Shown here: piece after piece, positions 1-10,489 of the stretch | Layout: each line of letters starts with the position of its first letter | Position numbering within the stretch: the first letter of the stretch is position 1 | Assembly (NCBI GenBank): GCA_965153355.1 | Contig: OZ231127.1 | Coordinates: 49,972,001 to 50,036,000 of the forward strand | Length of the DNA: 64,000 bases | DNA from: Flaccisagitta enflata | Taxonomy: Eukaryota; Chaetognatha; Sagittoidea; Aphragmophora | Reading direction: 5' to 3' | Position numbers and translations under genes: made by a program | The notes under the pieces: generated by a model | What the model saw: the letters and a program-made list of their open reading frames with translations, nothing else | Told to the model about the DNA's origin: nothing | The model's database searches: none

Positions 1-84
1 AACCTGTCTTTTGCGTTCAATCTCCCCTCTCCCCACTCTCCCCTTTCCCCACTCAATTCGTCGTTCTTCATCCGTCCTTAGTTA

Positions 85-560
85 CAGTAGATTGCATCTA
101 GACTTGAGATAATGGGAGTGTGTATAATGGGAAAACAAATAAGGCAAATGCAGTGATATTTGGAATGATAAAAACATGATTTTTGGAATAACAAAAACAT
201 GATTTTTTCGTATTCTGTCCAATCACCATCAACACATTTCCATGTTTTCCCCTCTGAGGTATCAATATCTTAAGTAGGGGCCGTACAAGAAAATTGCTAA
301 AATTCAGATTTGCTTAATCTTCCCCATCTTTATTTAGACTATAGCTAGGGAGCACATTCATTTGTGAAAGCCCTAAACAATCTAAAAATAAGCGATACTC
401 TTACTGAGCATACAGGAATGTTGTAGCAAATTTAGTTTTGAGAAGTGCTCATGTACCCCTTCTGTTCAAAATATTGATATTTCAGCGGGGAATTTACATC
501 CATAGGACACGGTCTCCCAAAATTCGCGATTTTCACTGCCGCAGCCAGTTTTTCACTCAA
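85..560. mobile_element. Diverged, probably truncated copy of a foldback MITE family
   Basis: Begins after a TA at 83-84 with CAGTAGATTGCATCTAGACT, close to the terminus of the intact element at 31267-31839. Shared blocks follow in the same order: TGATATTTGGAAT, GGTATCAATAT, GCTAGGGAGC near the middle, and GTTGTAGCAAATTT in the second arm. A clean right end was not found, so the second arm is decayed or cut. Confidence 0.5.
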
Positions 561-737
561 AAGAAAAATCGCTCAGACACTTCCATTAAACTGTCTAACA
601 TTTGTAGAAGTGCACACTCGCTAAGAATTTGCATGGAAATTTCATAGGGATGACTTGAACAGTATGAAATGTACCAATATGCAACAAAAAATCATACATT
701 TTCTGAAGAAAATTCTCTTTTAGCACTATATAAGGAC

Positions 738-882
738 CCACGGAAAACTCTTAATTTGCATAGAAAATGACAAATTCAAAAAACTAGAAACATGGCCCTC
801 TTCCAAAGACACGTAGGAAGGAAGCCATGTTCTTGGAAATGCAAAAAAGTTTGTTTGGAAGCAGATTAAGAGTTTTCCGTGG
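738..882. repeat. Inverted repeat with 18-bp perfect arms
   Basis: Arms at 738-755 (CCACGGAAAACTCTTAAT) and 865-882 are exact reverse complements separated by 109 bp. No target duplication was recognised. It may be the core of a decayed foldback element. Confidence 0.6.
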
Positions 883-1740
883 AATTCTCTTAAGAATTTT
901 ATCACTCAGTTTTCAGTAAGACAATTTCCTAATCCATTTCTTTTCTCTACATATATTGTTGATCAAAGATATTTTTCCCACAGATGATGGTTGAAAAAGC
1001 GTATTGATACAGTTGTTGTTCCAAATCAGCACAAGGAAGGAATATTATGAATACAAACTTATCTTGTAGTATGTTAACTAAAGTGGCAAGGAAATCGCGT
1101 GCTCAAAAGAAGCGTGTCATAGCAATTAGCCATGATGGAGAATAAAGTATCTTATCATTGATAAGATAAGTTAAGTCTGTTAAGAGATAAGTTATCTATG
1201 TAATATAATGTAAATTCCATGTTCCACACCTTTTTGACTTAATTCATTTTCCTATTATCCTTGCCCCCACTTTCCTATTATCCTTGCCCCCACTATCTCA
1301 AGTATTATATCGTTCCTACCCCCGTTCATTTTCACATTACTCACGTGCGCCACCTTTAAAGCCACCCCATCATAATCTCATACAACCTATTCTCCCTTAG
1401 TCATCGATCCTACCCATCCCTAATCTTGCCCTATCACCGTCCCTCTAATGTTCCCTATCATCTTCCTTATCACCTTTCAATTCTCACGAGGTGCGTTACG
1501 ATACACACGGTTACACAACCATTTGGATACCTCACGTGAAAAACCATTCTTCTTTGTAACGCGTTGGGTTCTTCCAAACATTTCTGTGGGATCACTTAGC
1601 TTTCCCTTAATCTTTTAGAAAGACGAGCCGCCGAGAAAAAAAAACGAGGGAGGGGAAAAAGAATTTGAGCATAAATTTGCCGCATGTAAAGCCAACAGGA
1701 AGGAAAGCAACGTGTTTACCAAAGGAAAGGCCCCCTTTCT

Positions 1741-1745
<5 letters not shown>
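883..1745. other. Non-coding, no gene recognised
   Basis: AT-rich to C-rich unique sequence. It holds a short tandem duplication near 1248-1290 (unit TTTCCTATTATCCTTGCCCC) and otherwise no open frame or repeat that I recognise. Confidence 0.5.

Positions 1746-1826
<81 letters not shown>
1746..1826. repeat. (CT)n microsatellite
   Basis: About 80 bp of uninterrupted CT dinucleotides. Confidence 0.97.
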
Positions 1827-1831
<5 letters not shown>

Positions 1832-2050
1832 CTTTTAAATTTAGATTGGTCTTTTGTTTTCTCCCAATTTCGTTTTTTTTTGGTCTGTTTTTCTCCGAGC
1901 CTTCTGAGAAAGCATTATTTTAAAGCTTAGCTAAAAGAAATTTTGCTTGTCCGTTGGTACGTTGGTTGCTAACTTCTTCGTTAGAATTACACATTGTTTC
2001 TAAAGAAGGGCGCTTCTAAGGAAACCGCGCAAATTGTTTTCTTTTCTTAG

Positions 2051-2100
<50 letters not shown>

Positions 2101-2101
2101 C

Positions 2102-2148
<47 letters not shown>

Positions 2149-2149
2149 C

Positions 2150-2210
<61 letters not shown>
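2051..2210. repeat. (CTTT)n microsatellite
   Basis: About 160 bp of CTTT/TTTC with two CTCT interruptions at regular spacing (near 2100 and 2147), suggesting segmental duplication inside the array. Confidence 0.97.
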
Positions 2211-2211
<1 letters not shown>

Positions 2212-2218
2212 CCTTTTT

Positions 2219-2252
2219 GGGCAGCGGCCCCGAAGGGGCCGATGACCTATGC
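2219..2252 (-). repeat. Dispersed GCATAGGTCATCGG/GGCCCC-hairpin motif, copy 1
   Basis: Minus-strand copy of a ~33-bp motif: GCATAGGTCATCGG followed by GGCCCCTTCGGGGCC, a 6-bp stem with a 3-nt loop. Other copies lie at 2598-2629, 3307-3338, 4702-4733 and 20541-20573. It sits directly beside the (CTTT)n array. Confidence 0.75.
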
Positions 2253-2597
2253 TTTCACACAGGAGAAATTTCTCCTCCTTCTTCTTCTTCTTCTTCGTAC
2301 CCCCCCCTTGAGGCCCAAATCGCATCCTATAGGCTCAAATCCCAGCCTTGAGGCCCTAATCCCTGCCTTGTGGCCCAAATCCCAGCCTCAAAGCCCAAAT
2401 CCCATCCTTGATCTTCTTTGTACCCCCCCTTGAGGCCCAAATCGCATCCTATAGGCTCAAATCCCAGCCTTGAGGCCCTAATCCCAGCCTTCTTTTCTTC
2501 TTCATACCCCTCTATCCCTCCCTTCATCCCTCTTGGAGACCCTTATTCCATCCTTGAAGCCCAAATTCCAGTCCAACATTCCATATCCTAGTGCAAG

Positions 2598-2629
2598 GCA
2601 TAGGTCATCGGATCCTTCGGGGCCTGCTG
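2598..2629 (+). repeat. GCATAGGTCATCGG motif, copy 2
   Basis: Same motif as 2219-2252 with the hairpin reduced to GGATCCTTCGGGGCC; embedded in the higher-order minisatellite unit. Confidence 0.7.
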
Positions 2630-3306
2630 ACCATGTCAAAATATATGCTTCAGGCCTCAAATCAAGCCTTGACACCCATATCCCAGCCCTAAATCCTAGC
2701 CTAATTACCCAAGCTTAAATCCCTCTCCCTTTCCTTCATACCCTCCCCTCTTATAACCCAAATCCTTCCCTCAAGGCCCAAACCCTAGCCTTGAAGCTCA
2801 AACCCGTTTCCAGGCCCAAATCCCAGCCCTAAAGCCCAAATCCTACCACAAGATCCAAACCTTGGCCACAAGGCTTAAATCCCAGCCTCAAGGCTCAAAT
2901 CCCAGTCTTGGGGCCCAAATCTGAGCCTTGAGGCCCTAATCCCAGCATCGAGGCCCAAATCCCAGCCTCGAAGCCCAAATCCCATTTTTGTGGCCCAAAT
3001 TCCACCCTCGAAGCTCTAACCCCATCCTCCATGCCCAAATCCCAGCCTTCTTTTCTACTTCCTACCCCGCTATCCCTCCCTTCATCCCTCTTGGAGACCG
3101 TTATTTTAGCATCAAGGCCCAAATCCCAGCCACAAGGCTCAAATCCCTGCCTTGAAGCCCAAATCCCATCCTCAAAGCCCAAATTCCATCATTGAAGCTC
3201 AAGTCCTGACCTCCAGGCTCCAATCCCATCCCTCAAGCCCAAATCCCAGCACAAGGCTTATACCCTGGCTCAAATTCCAGTCCAATGGTCCAAATCCTAG
3301 TGCAAA

Positions 3307-3338
3307 GCATAGGTCATTGGGTCCTTTGGGGCTTGCTG
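3307..3338 (+). repeat. GCATAGGTCATTGG motif, copy 3
   Basis: Third copy, more decayed (GGGTCCTTTGGGGCT); about 709 bp from copy 2, as expected from the higher-order period. Confidence 0.65.
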
Positions 3339-3698
3339 ACCATGTCAAAATATATGCTTCAGGCCTCAAATCAAGCCTTGACACCCATATCCCGACCCCA
3401 AAACTCTAAATTCTAGCCTCAACGCCCAAGATTAAATCCCTCTCCCTTTCTTTCATACCCTCCCCTCTTATAACCCAAATCCTACCCTCAAGGCTCAAAC
3501 CCTAGCCTTGAAGCTCAAACCCGTTTCCAGGCCCAAATCCCAGCCCTAAAGCCCAAATCCTACCACAAGATCCAAACCTCGGCCACAAGGCTTAAATCAC
3601 AGCCTCGAGGCCCTGATCCCAGCCTTGAAGCCCAAATCCCAACCTCGAAGTCCAAATCCCATCTTTGTGGCCCATTTTCCACCCTTGAAGCTCAAACA

Positions 3699-4408
3699 CA
3701 GGCCTTTTTTTAGCAATTTTTTTGACAGAGCATTCCGGGCTCTCTCCTCATGATTTTTAGGAGCCCGGCAGAAAAACAGAGAGCCCGGTAAAATCCTGAT
3801 TAGTCCATTTAATGAACCTGTTCAGCTACCCTAAAGCGCATGCCAATGGACTTGGCATAGTAATGCCTTACAATGAAGCTACTTTAAAGCCAATTATTGC
3901 CAATTATTACCAATTTTTGCCATCAAACACAAAATCTCTCATGAGAATGCATATGGTATATCTCAGAGGCGGGCATGCTTCAATAGCGAGTGCGCTCTAA
4001 CGAGGCTTCACTCTCTCACCATATTGGCCTTTTTAATCTCTTTAAGTAGCAAATAATTCATTTAAAGAATGTTACAACTATGATGATGAAATGAAAAAGT
4101 TTCTTTTAGAATCTGTAATGTCATACACAAGTAAAGTAAGAAAAAAAATGTCACTCAATTTGTGAACCGCATATTTTATCTATAAAAATTCTTTGAGGTT
4201 TCATTCTCATCTACTCATTGATAGAAAATTGTAGGTGGAAATCCTCAAACTGTGGAGAGGACCATCATGAGGTCGTCTAAAGCAGATGGGTAAAAAATGC
4301 CCAGCCAAAATTGAGAGAGCAAACCGGGCTCTCTGCCACCAGATCTTGTGTGCCCGGGAGCAAAATAGAGAGCATCGGGCTCCCGGGCACGCTCTAAAAA
4401 AAGGCCTG
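3699..4408. mobile_element. hAT-type MITE, 710 bp, 8-bp target duplication
   Basis: Termini are inverted repeats, CAGGCCTTTTTTTAG and CTAAAAAAAGGCCTG, flanked on both sides by CTCAAACA (3691-3698 and 4409-4416). An 8-bp duplication plus CAG...CTG ends is the hAT signature. Subterminal GAGCCCGG/CCGGGCTC motifs occur repeatedly at both ends and could be transposase-binding sites. No coding capacity. It interrupts the third higher-order copy of the minisatellite and so is younger than that array. Confidence 0.9.
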
Positions 4409-5024
4409 CTCAAACACCATCCTCCATAACCAAATCCCAACCTTCTGTTCTTCTTCCTACCCCTCTATCCCTCCCTTCATCCCTCTTGGAGACCATTATT
4501 CCAGCATCTAGGCCGAAATCCCAGCCCCAAGGCTCAAATCCCAGACTTGAAGCCCAAATCCCATCCTCAAAGCCCAAATTCCATCTTTGAAGCTCAAGTC
4601 CTGACCTCTAGGCTCAAATCCCATCCTTCAAGCCCAAATCCCAGCACAAGGCCTATACCCTGGCTCAAATTCCAGTCCAACAGTCCAAATCCTAGTGCAA
4701 GGCATAGGTCATAGGGTCCTTCGGGGCCTGTTGACCATGTCAAAATATATGCTTCAGGCCTCAAATCAAGCCTTGACACCTGTATCCCAGCCCTAAAACT
4801 CTAAATCCTAGCCTCAACACCCAAGCTTACATTCCTCTCCCTTTCCTTCATACCCGCCCCTCTTATAACCCAAATCCTTCCCTTAAGGCTCAAACCCTAG
4901 CCTTGAAGCTCAAACCCATTTCCAGGACCAAATCCCAGCCCTAAAGCCCAAATCCTACCACAAGATCCAAACCGTGGCCAAAAGGCTTAAATCACAGCCT
5001 CGAGGCCCAAATCCCAGTCTCGAG
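4409..5024. repeat. Continuation of the ~20-bp minisatellite
   Basis: Same 20-bp unit and same higher-order blocks as 2288-3690, resuming directly after the MITE, with the GCATAGGTCAT motif at 4702-4733. Confidence 0.85.
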
Positions 5025-5334
5025 AAGGAGCAGGCAATACAATGATGCACCAGTTTCTTCACTTCTCCACTACTGCTATTTACAATTTTTCCCGATGAAA
5101 TTCTTCTCCAAGCCCTCACCTTGCCGTAACCACATTCCTGATAGTTAACAAACATGAGTAGCTAAAGATTATTTAGGATAAAACAAAAATATGTTATATC
5201 CAAATGCATAATTAGTCCTCATCTGTTATGTAGCTAACATCAAAAGTTTCATAATTAATGCTAACTTCCTGCAACACCTTGAATCCATATTTAACTTCTG
5301 CTTCTGCTGCATCATTGTATTGCCTGCTCCTTCT
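5023..5334. repeat. 27-bp perfect inverted repeat
   Basis: Arms 5023-5049 and 5308-5334 are exact reverse complements (core AAGGAGCAGGCAATACAATG). No target duplication was identified. The related words GCCTGCTG and GCCTGCTCC recur between 5320 and 5370. Confidence 0.75.
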
Positions 5335-6867
5335 ATGGGTTGCCTGCTGCATTGTTTTATCGCCTGCTGATATGTAGACTCTTCTGATAACACCTGAAAA
5401 ATCACAAAACATTATTAACAAAGCATTGTTTAGTAAACTTGTGCTTGTGCTTGTGATCTCCTAAAACAAAATATTCCCCTATCTATTTCGTCATTGGTGT
5501 CAAAATAGTGGTTATTGCCAACAACCTGCAACTGCCAATAATCCAGAGTTTTCTGTCTTGCCATAACGTCCATCATAAACGTTTGATGTTCCTGTTTGAT
5601 GTTCCTGTTTAATTCAAACCGTCAAATTGGCCAGATATAATAAACAATTCAACGATTGTGACACTGCCTACAATGATGATTTTCAAGATTTCTCCCTCTG
5701 CTTAATCATCATCTCTAGGTCAATGAATCTACTTGTATAAACACTTTACATCCCTGAGACCAAAATTATGGCCTTAGGGCTCAAACTTCATCTTTTAAGA
5801 TTAAATGACACCCATGAAGCCCAAGCCACTATGCCCTGATTCCAACCATGTGCCCCAAAATTTCAACCTTAAGGCCCAATCAAAAGCCTTAAGACCCTGA
5901 TTCAAATCTTTACCTTCAAATCCCAACCTTACGACCCAAATTCCATATCTTTGGCCCTTTGTGTTTTTTCTCCAAGCTGTGTGCACTCTTTTCGCCCAAA
6001 CTGCTTTCCTGATTATTCAGAAATAAGAATAGCTCAAGGATAGAACAGAAGCATGTTTTATCTTAAAACCAAATTTGTCATTGTCTGCTTCTTATAATTG
6101 GCATTCATAACCAGCGACACATTCTCTATCACGTTAGAAACTGTAGCCAATAACCTGAAACTGCCAATGGTTTGACGTCCTCTTCCATACTTTTAACGTC
6201 CAACACATCGCCAAACACCTCTTGAGCCCATGTCCAACACCGGTTTCCTGTTCTGTTCTTGATGATCTTAATGTTTGATTTGAATGTATCTGAAAGAGTC
6301 TCTTTGGTAAGAGGAAGGAGGGACACATTGGTACATCCTTCCTCCGCGCCAGAACTCTCCACGTGGAGGCAACCTTAATGATTGGACAAGTTTTCTACTG
6401 TCTTTAAATATTACTTCACTATTAACTGCTGTTTTTCTACTGTCTTTAAACGTCACTTAACTAGTAACTTTTTAGATGGTAAACTGACTAAAGGATTGAT
6501 GAAATTTCTAAACTAGCAAGAATTTCCAACTTTAAAGTTGATAAAACAATTAGTTAACTGCAAGACTAGTTTATAAAGAAACTGAATAACTAGTCAAGCT
6601 TTAAGGTCCATTCATTAAAGCGGAGACTGTTGGAGTTCCACCTACCTACCTTGCATTAATCTTGAAACCACGCTAGGCGTGTATTCAAGGTATCTAGATG
6701 TTTAAAGCTAGTCTGCCTAAAAAAAACAAATCTGTAAATGAAAGAATGAATGATTGATTGAATGAATGGATTTCATCTCCTCTCTTTGTCGCGTCTGAGT
6801 CATGTACAGCAGTCATTTATGCAAGAACAATTTCAGGAACCATTAGTGGATTTGCTTCGTGACTTGA
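5335..6867. other. Non-coding; decayed repeats
   Basis: Decayed minisatellite of the CCCAAATC type at about 5770-5960. Two diverged direct copies at about 5500-5570 and 6130-6200 share AACCTG(C/A)AACTGCCAAT. The short minus-strand frame at 6129-6362 has no recognisable domain. Confidence 0.5.
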
Positions 6868-7388
6868 TGGACATTCAGCTGGTCAGGTAACTCCACGCCC
6901 TTTTCTAGCCATGGAAGGTAGGAAAAAATGCATTGACATTGTTACCTGTTCTAGGGTACTGAATACATCTAGATGTATCTCACCCAATTTTCTAAAGGGT
7001 AAGATATATCTGAACATACTCAACACTCTAAGATGGGTAAAAATACTAAGACATTTCCTCCTACCTTCCTCAGCTAAGAAAGGGCGTGACTCCAGAGTTA
7101 GCCATTCATTACAGAAGGCCATCAGTTGCAAAATGGACATTCACCTGATTGGGTAACTCGAAAGTTGTCCCCTCAACCACTTTACTTTTGGACAAGCATT
7201 CAGAAGTACATAAACAGACAGAATAGTGGACATTCACCTGTTAGGGTAACCCCCGCCCCTTGGGTTGCCCTAGGTTCCCTGTGGCTTTGGTTTTCCCTAA
7301 AAGGTCAAACAGCTTGAAGTACACAAACAAACAGATTATGGATATTCACCTGATTGGGTTACTAGAAAGTTACCCCTTAACCACTGTA
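6868..7388. repeat. Alternating tandem repeat downstream of the Helentron
   Basis: GGACATTCACCTG-type blocks at 6868, 7133, 7232 and 7337. Two subtypes alternate: one continues GGGTAACTCGAAAGTT and ends CAACCACT (7133, 7337; 204 bp apart); the other continues GGTAAC(T/C)CC(A/C)CGCCC (6868, 7232). The last copy abuts the foldback MITE. Confidence 0.65.
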
Positions 7389-7936
7389 CGGGGTGTTTCA
7401 AATCAAATGATATACAAGAAAACAATGTTGTTCTGCTTCTAAAAATAAGACAACTATTCTGAAAATAGATTCATTGAGCTCTCAAACTCCAATTTTTCAT
7501 GTAAAAATTTCATCGGTTTAAGTTGAGTAGTTTGGCCACAATATAGATTTGAAGTTAAATGAATATTCAAAGTCAATGTATTTTTCATCCTGGAAACTTT
7601 TCTTTAAATCATTCGCACGTCTAAACGGTTTGAGCTACAGATACCAGATTGGAAATGAAATGAAAGAAAATTAGATTATCTTTTATTTGAGACCATCTGT
7701 AGCTCAAACCGTTTGGACGTGAGAAAAACTTCCAGGATGAAGAAAACATTGACTGTAAATATTCATTTTACTTAAAATCTATATTGTGGTTAAACTACTC
7801 AACTTAAATAAATGAAATTTTTACATGAAAAATTGGCGTTTAAGAGCTTTATGAATCTTTTTACAAAATTGTTTCCTCATTTTTAGAGGTAAAATGACAT
7901 TTTTTTCTTATATATCATTTGATGTAAAACACCCTG
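7389..7936. mobile_element. Foldback MITE, 548 bp, TA target site
   Basis: Flanked by TA at 7387-7388 and 7937-7938. Ends CGGGGTGTTTCAAATCAAAT and the inverse of CAGGGTGTTTTACATCAAAT. The two halves are near-complete reverse complements; for example GTTTGAGCTACAGAT pairs with ATCTGTAGCTCAAAC around the centre at 7660. The CAGGGTGTTT terminus is shared with the 3.4-kb element at 55181-58583. TA duplication suggests a Tc1/mariner-type transposase acting in trans. Confidence 0.88.
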
Positions 7937-7937
7937 T

Positions 7938-7955
7938 AGTTATCCAAAGATAACT
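7938..7955 (-). other. 18-nt hairpin downstream of the Helentron gene
   Basis: AGTTATC-loop-GATAACT: a perfect 7-bp stem with a 4-nt loop, 60 bp past the stop codon of the Helentron frame. Rolling-circle transposons end in a short 3' hairpin, so this could be the terminus, but the true end was not determined because a MITE sits immediately beyond it. Confidence 0.35.
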
Positions 7956-8014
7956 ATTTTATCTAATCAACAATAAATTGTTGAATCGTTCTTTCTCCAG
8001 TGTCATACCTTCTT

Positions 8015-10459
8015 TCACTGTTGGGCGTCTAGAGGTTCATGTGACACCTGCTGTTTGTAAATGAAGAGATTTGCATTCTCCAACGCCAGAACACTAGTTG
8101 AGGTAATGAATGCATCATTAATTTCAAACCATTCATCCCCTAATTTTCTGCAACATACATAATGCCCTGCATTTGCATTTGGTCCAATATGTTTGATAAC
8201 AGAAATTAGTTCAAAATCAGTTAGACCTTCTGAAGTATTGATCACTAAATTTTGGGGAACAATACAGGCAGTATTGATTTTTTTGTTGTTTGGTCCTGCT
8301 CGATTCAAATTCACCATGAGAAATCTTGGTTTCCCATCTATCACTAATTTTCTTTGACACTGAAATTTACATTCTATATCATTGCAAACTTTTTCTGAAT
8401 TTTCAAACTGATTGAATAGGTTCAACAAAGCCTCCTTTAAATCAAATTTGCCTCGTTTAATGAAATTTTCATGAAACAAAACTGACAGAATTGTTTCTCT
8501 CAATCTGACAGTTTGTTTAGATTCACAATTAGGACAATGATAAGTTTCAATCTGAAAAGGACCTAAAGGAGACAAACTTTCACAATTATTGATAAACTCT
8601 TGAAACGCCTCGACAGCATCTTCTTGACTCTTCAGTCGCCACTCTTCAAATTTCCCAATTGACATCAAGAAGGCTTGTTTAATAGAGACATCAGATATTT
8701 GCTCAGTGTATAAATCAAGTTTTTCAGAATATGCATTGCCCTTACTTAATATCCAATTGAATATAGCACTACAACTATCAGTACTATCAGTCCCTGTAAA
8801 CTTCTTGTCAATTGAAAAAATTGCCCATAACACCTGAAAGATAGAATTCAACCAACAAGTATTGTGTTGGTTTTGTAATCCCTGAAAAGAATTTGCTAAA
8901 GAAATGCGGGAATTAGTTTGTATGGTCTCTGTATTGGTCTCATTGCTAAAAGGATCATCAATGGGTTGACAATCGCATTTTCCTGACAACTTACTTTCAT
9001 CAAAGGCTTTTACACTGTCAAGACGTTCTTTGATTTGAGGCTTTTCTCCAATGTCAGTCATGATAGCATCATCATCCAAATTCAAGACAGCAACAATACT
9101 ATGATGGTCAGAAAAATAGCTAGGATTAACCCAATGCAACATATTTTCATTGAAGTTGGCATACAAATGGTCAATACGGGTCATCCATTTAGTCGTTGGA
9201 AGGGTTATACAATTGATAAATCCTTTTTCCAACAAATTTGCTATGTCATCCTTGTAGTTGAAGTCACCGCCTATCAATATTCTTGGAAACTCATTACATT
9301 GGTTCAACGCTTTGTTCACGCAAGTGTGTATAAAGCTTAAAGGGCACTTTGGACTGAAATACACAGCAACAATTATCGTTTTATCTATCTTGCAAGTTAG
9401 AGCAGTTCCATGGTATCCATCATTTTTCTCATGTATTTTATGAAGAACCTCTATATCAACTTCCGGCTTAGCCATAACTACAATTCCACCAGGGATCCGT
9501 AAATGGTTATCCATAGTGATAAGATCTTTTAGAATAAAACTATTGATGGATATATCATCTGGAGACTTTAACCGACTGTCTAGGAAAAAACAGACATCTG
9601 CCGCCATTGTACTAAAGTCCATTTTAATGTCTTCAAGATGAGGCAAAATGCTATTTACATTCTGAAAGACTATTTTTAATGCTGCTTTGGGGAACTTGTA
9701 CAATGGTTTCCACACCAAATCGACCTCTTTCTTTTCAAGTTCCTTAAACGCATTACAAACTTTGTCCTCTGTGATCAGCAATGGAAACTTCTTCTTTCTG
9801 CGTTCAGCTTCCTTGTAGAAAGGGTCTGTAAAAGTACCAACAATATGTAAATTCTCTAATTTATCGCTCCTTGAGAATGCCACATATTGTTCCCTCCTTG
9901 ACAACGCCTTTTTATCTAAATGAACCACCGTATGTATGCCAATGTTATTGTTTCCTTGACATTTGGCGATGGTGAAGGCATACCCATAACTTAACGGGAA
10001 CTGCTTTATAATTCCAAATATTTTTATTCGAGATGTTGGAAATTGCTTGGTTATTTTGGTAATGGGCGTCCAACCATCATTGCATTTCTTTGCATATTTA
10101 CTGCTATTTCTAATTCTTGATCTAGCGTCAACACCTACTTTCTCATTGTCAAATTTAACCCACAATGTCAAAGGGCGATTTCTAGAGCTGAAATCAATAT
10201 CCATAAGAGTTCCAATAGCTCCATTGACAAGACCATCGTTGATGCAAATGTTTGTGGGGATAAAGTATCTGCCACCAATCTTTAATGATAGATGCAAAAG
10301 CAGACCCATTGTTGCTTTTGGATTATTATCAGTCTTGATCTTAGTCAAAAGGGTCTGTTTCACATCTTTGGTTGCATCACCTAACAGCGTGACTATCGCA
10401 TCAACATCATGTTTAGCAGATTCTAATTTGTCAAGTGTTTCAAGATTGTGTTGATCCAC
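8015..10459 (-). pseudogene. Helentron polyprotein, C-terminal part: helicase motifs, EEP endonuclease, USP-like protease
   Basis: Continues the PIF1 helicase beyond a TGA. Residues here are counted from 10459, which is a GTG and not a genuine start. Helicase C-terminal motifs are visible: DGLVNGAIGTL, then FTIAKCQG (motif V) and YVAFSRS (motif VI). From about residue 256 an endonuclease/exonuclease/phosphatase fold follows with FQNVNS, GGDFN near 395, RIDHLYAN and SDHH near 449. The metal-binding and catalytic Asp, Asn and His are present, while the usual Glu block reads LDSRL. From about 526 a ubiquitin-specific-protease-like domain starts, with the Cys box GLQNQHNTCWLNSIFQVL (Cys 535), two CxxC-type finger pairs, the His box AGHY (His 766) and a following Asp. 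EEP is expected to nick DNA. The protease role in transposition is unknown. Confidence 0.85.
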
Positions 10460-10489
10460 ATCTTTGTTTTCTTGAAAATAATCAACCCA

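Larger units (their letters stand above)
2288..3690. repeat. Degenerate ~20-bp minisatellite with ~700-bp higher-order copies
   Basis: Consensus unit CCTTGAGGCCCAAATCCCAG, strongly diverged from copy to copy. Above it is a longer period: the block starting CTCCCTTTCCTTCATACCC recurs at about 2722 and 3437, and again at about 4843 beyond the inserted element. This gives a unit near 700 bp once the insertion is discounted. Copies of the GCATAGGTCAT motif at 2598 and 3307 keep the same spacing. Minus-strand frames across it (Trp/Asp/Leu/Gly-rich) are by-products of the repeat. Confidence 0.85.

Noticed and set aside
2327-3182. Repeat protein genes (LGFEAGIWASR-like) on the minus strand
   Set aside because: They are translations of the degenerate 20-bp minisatellite. 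The units drift without frame conservation.
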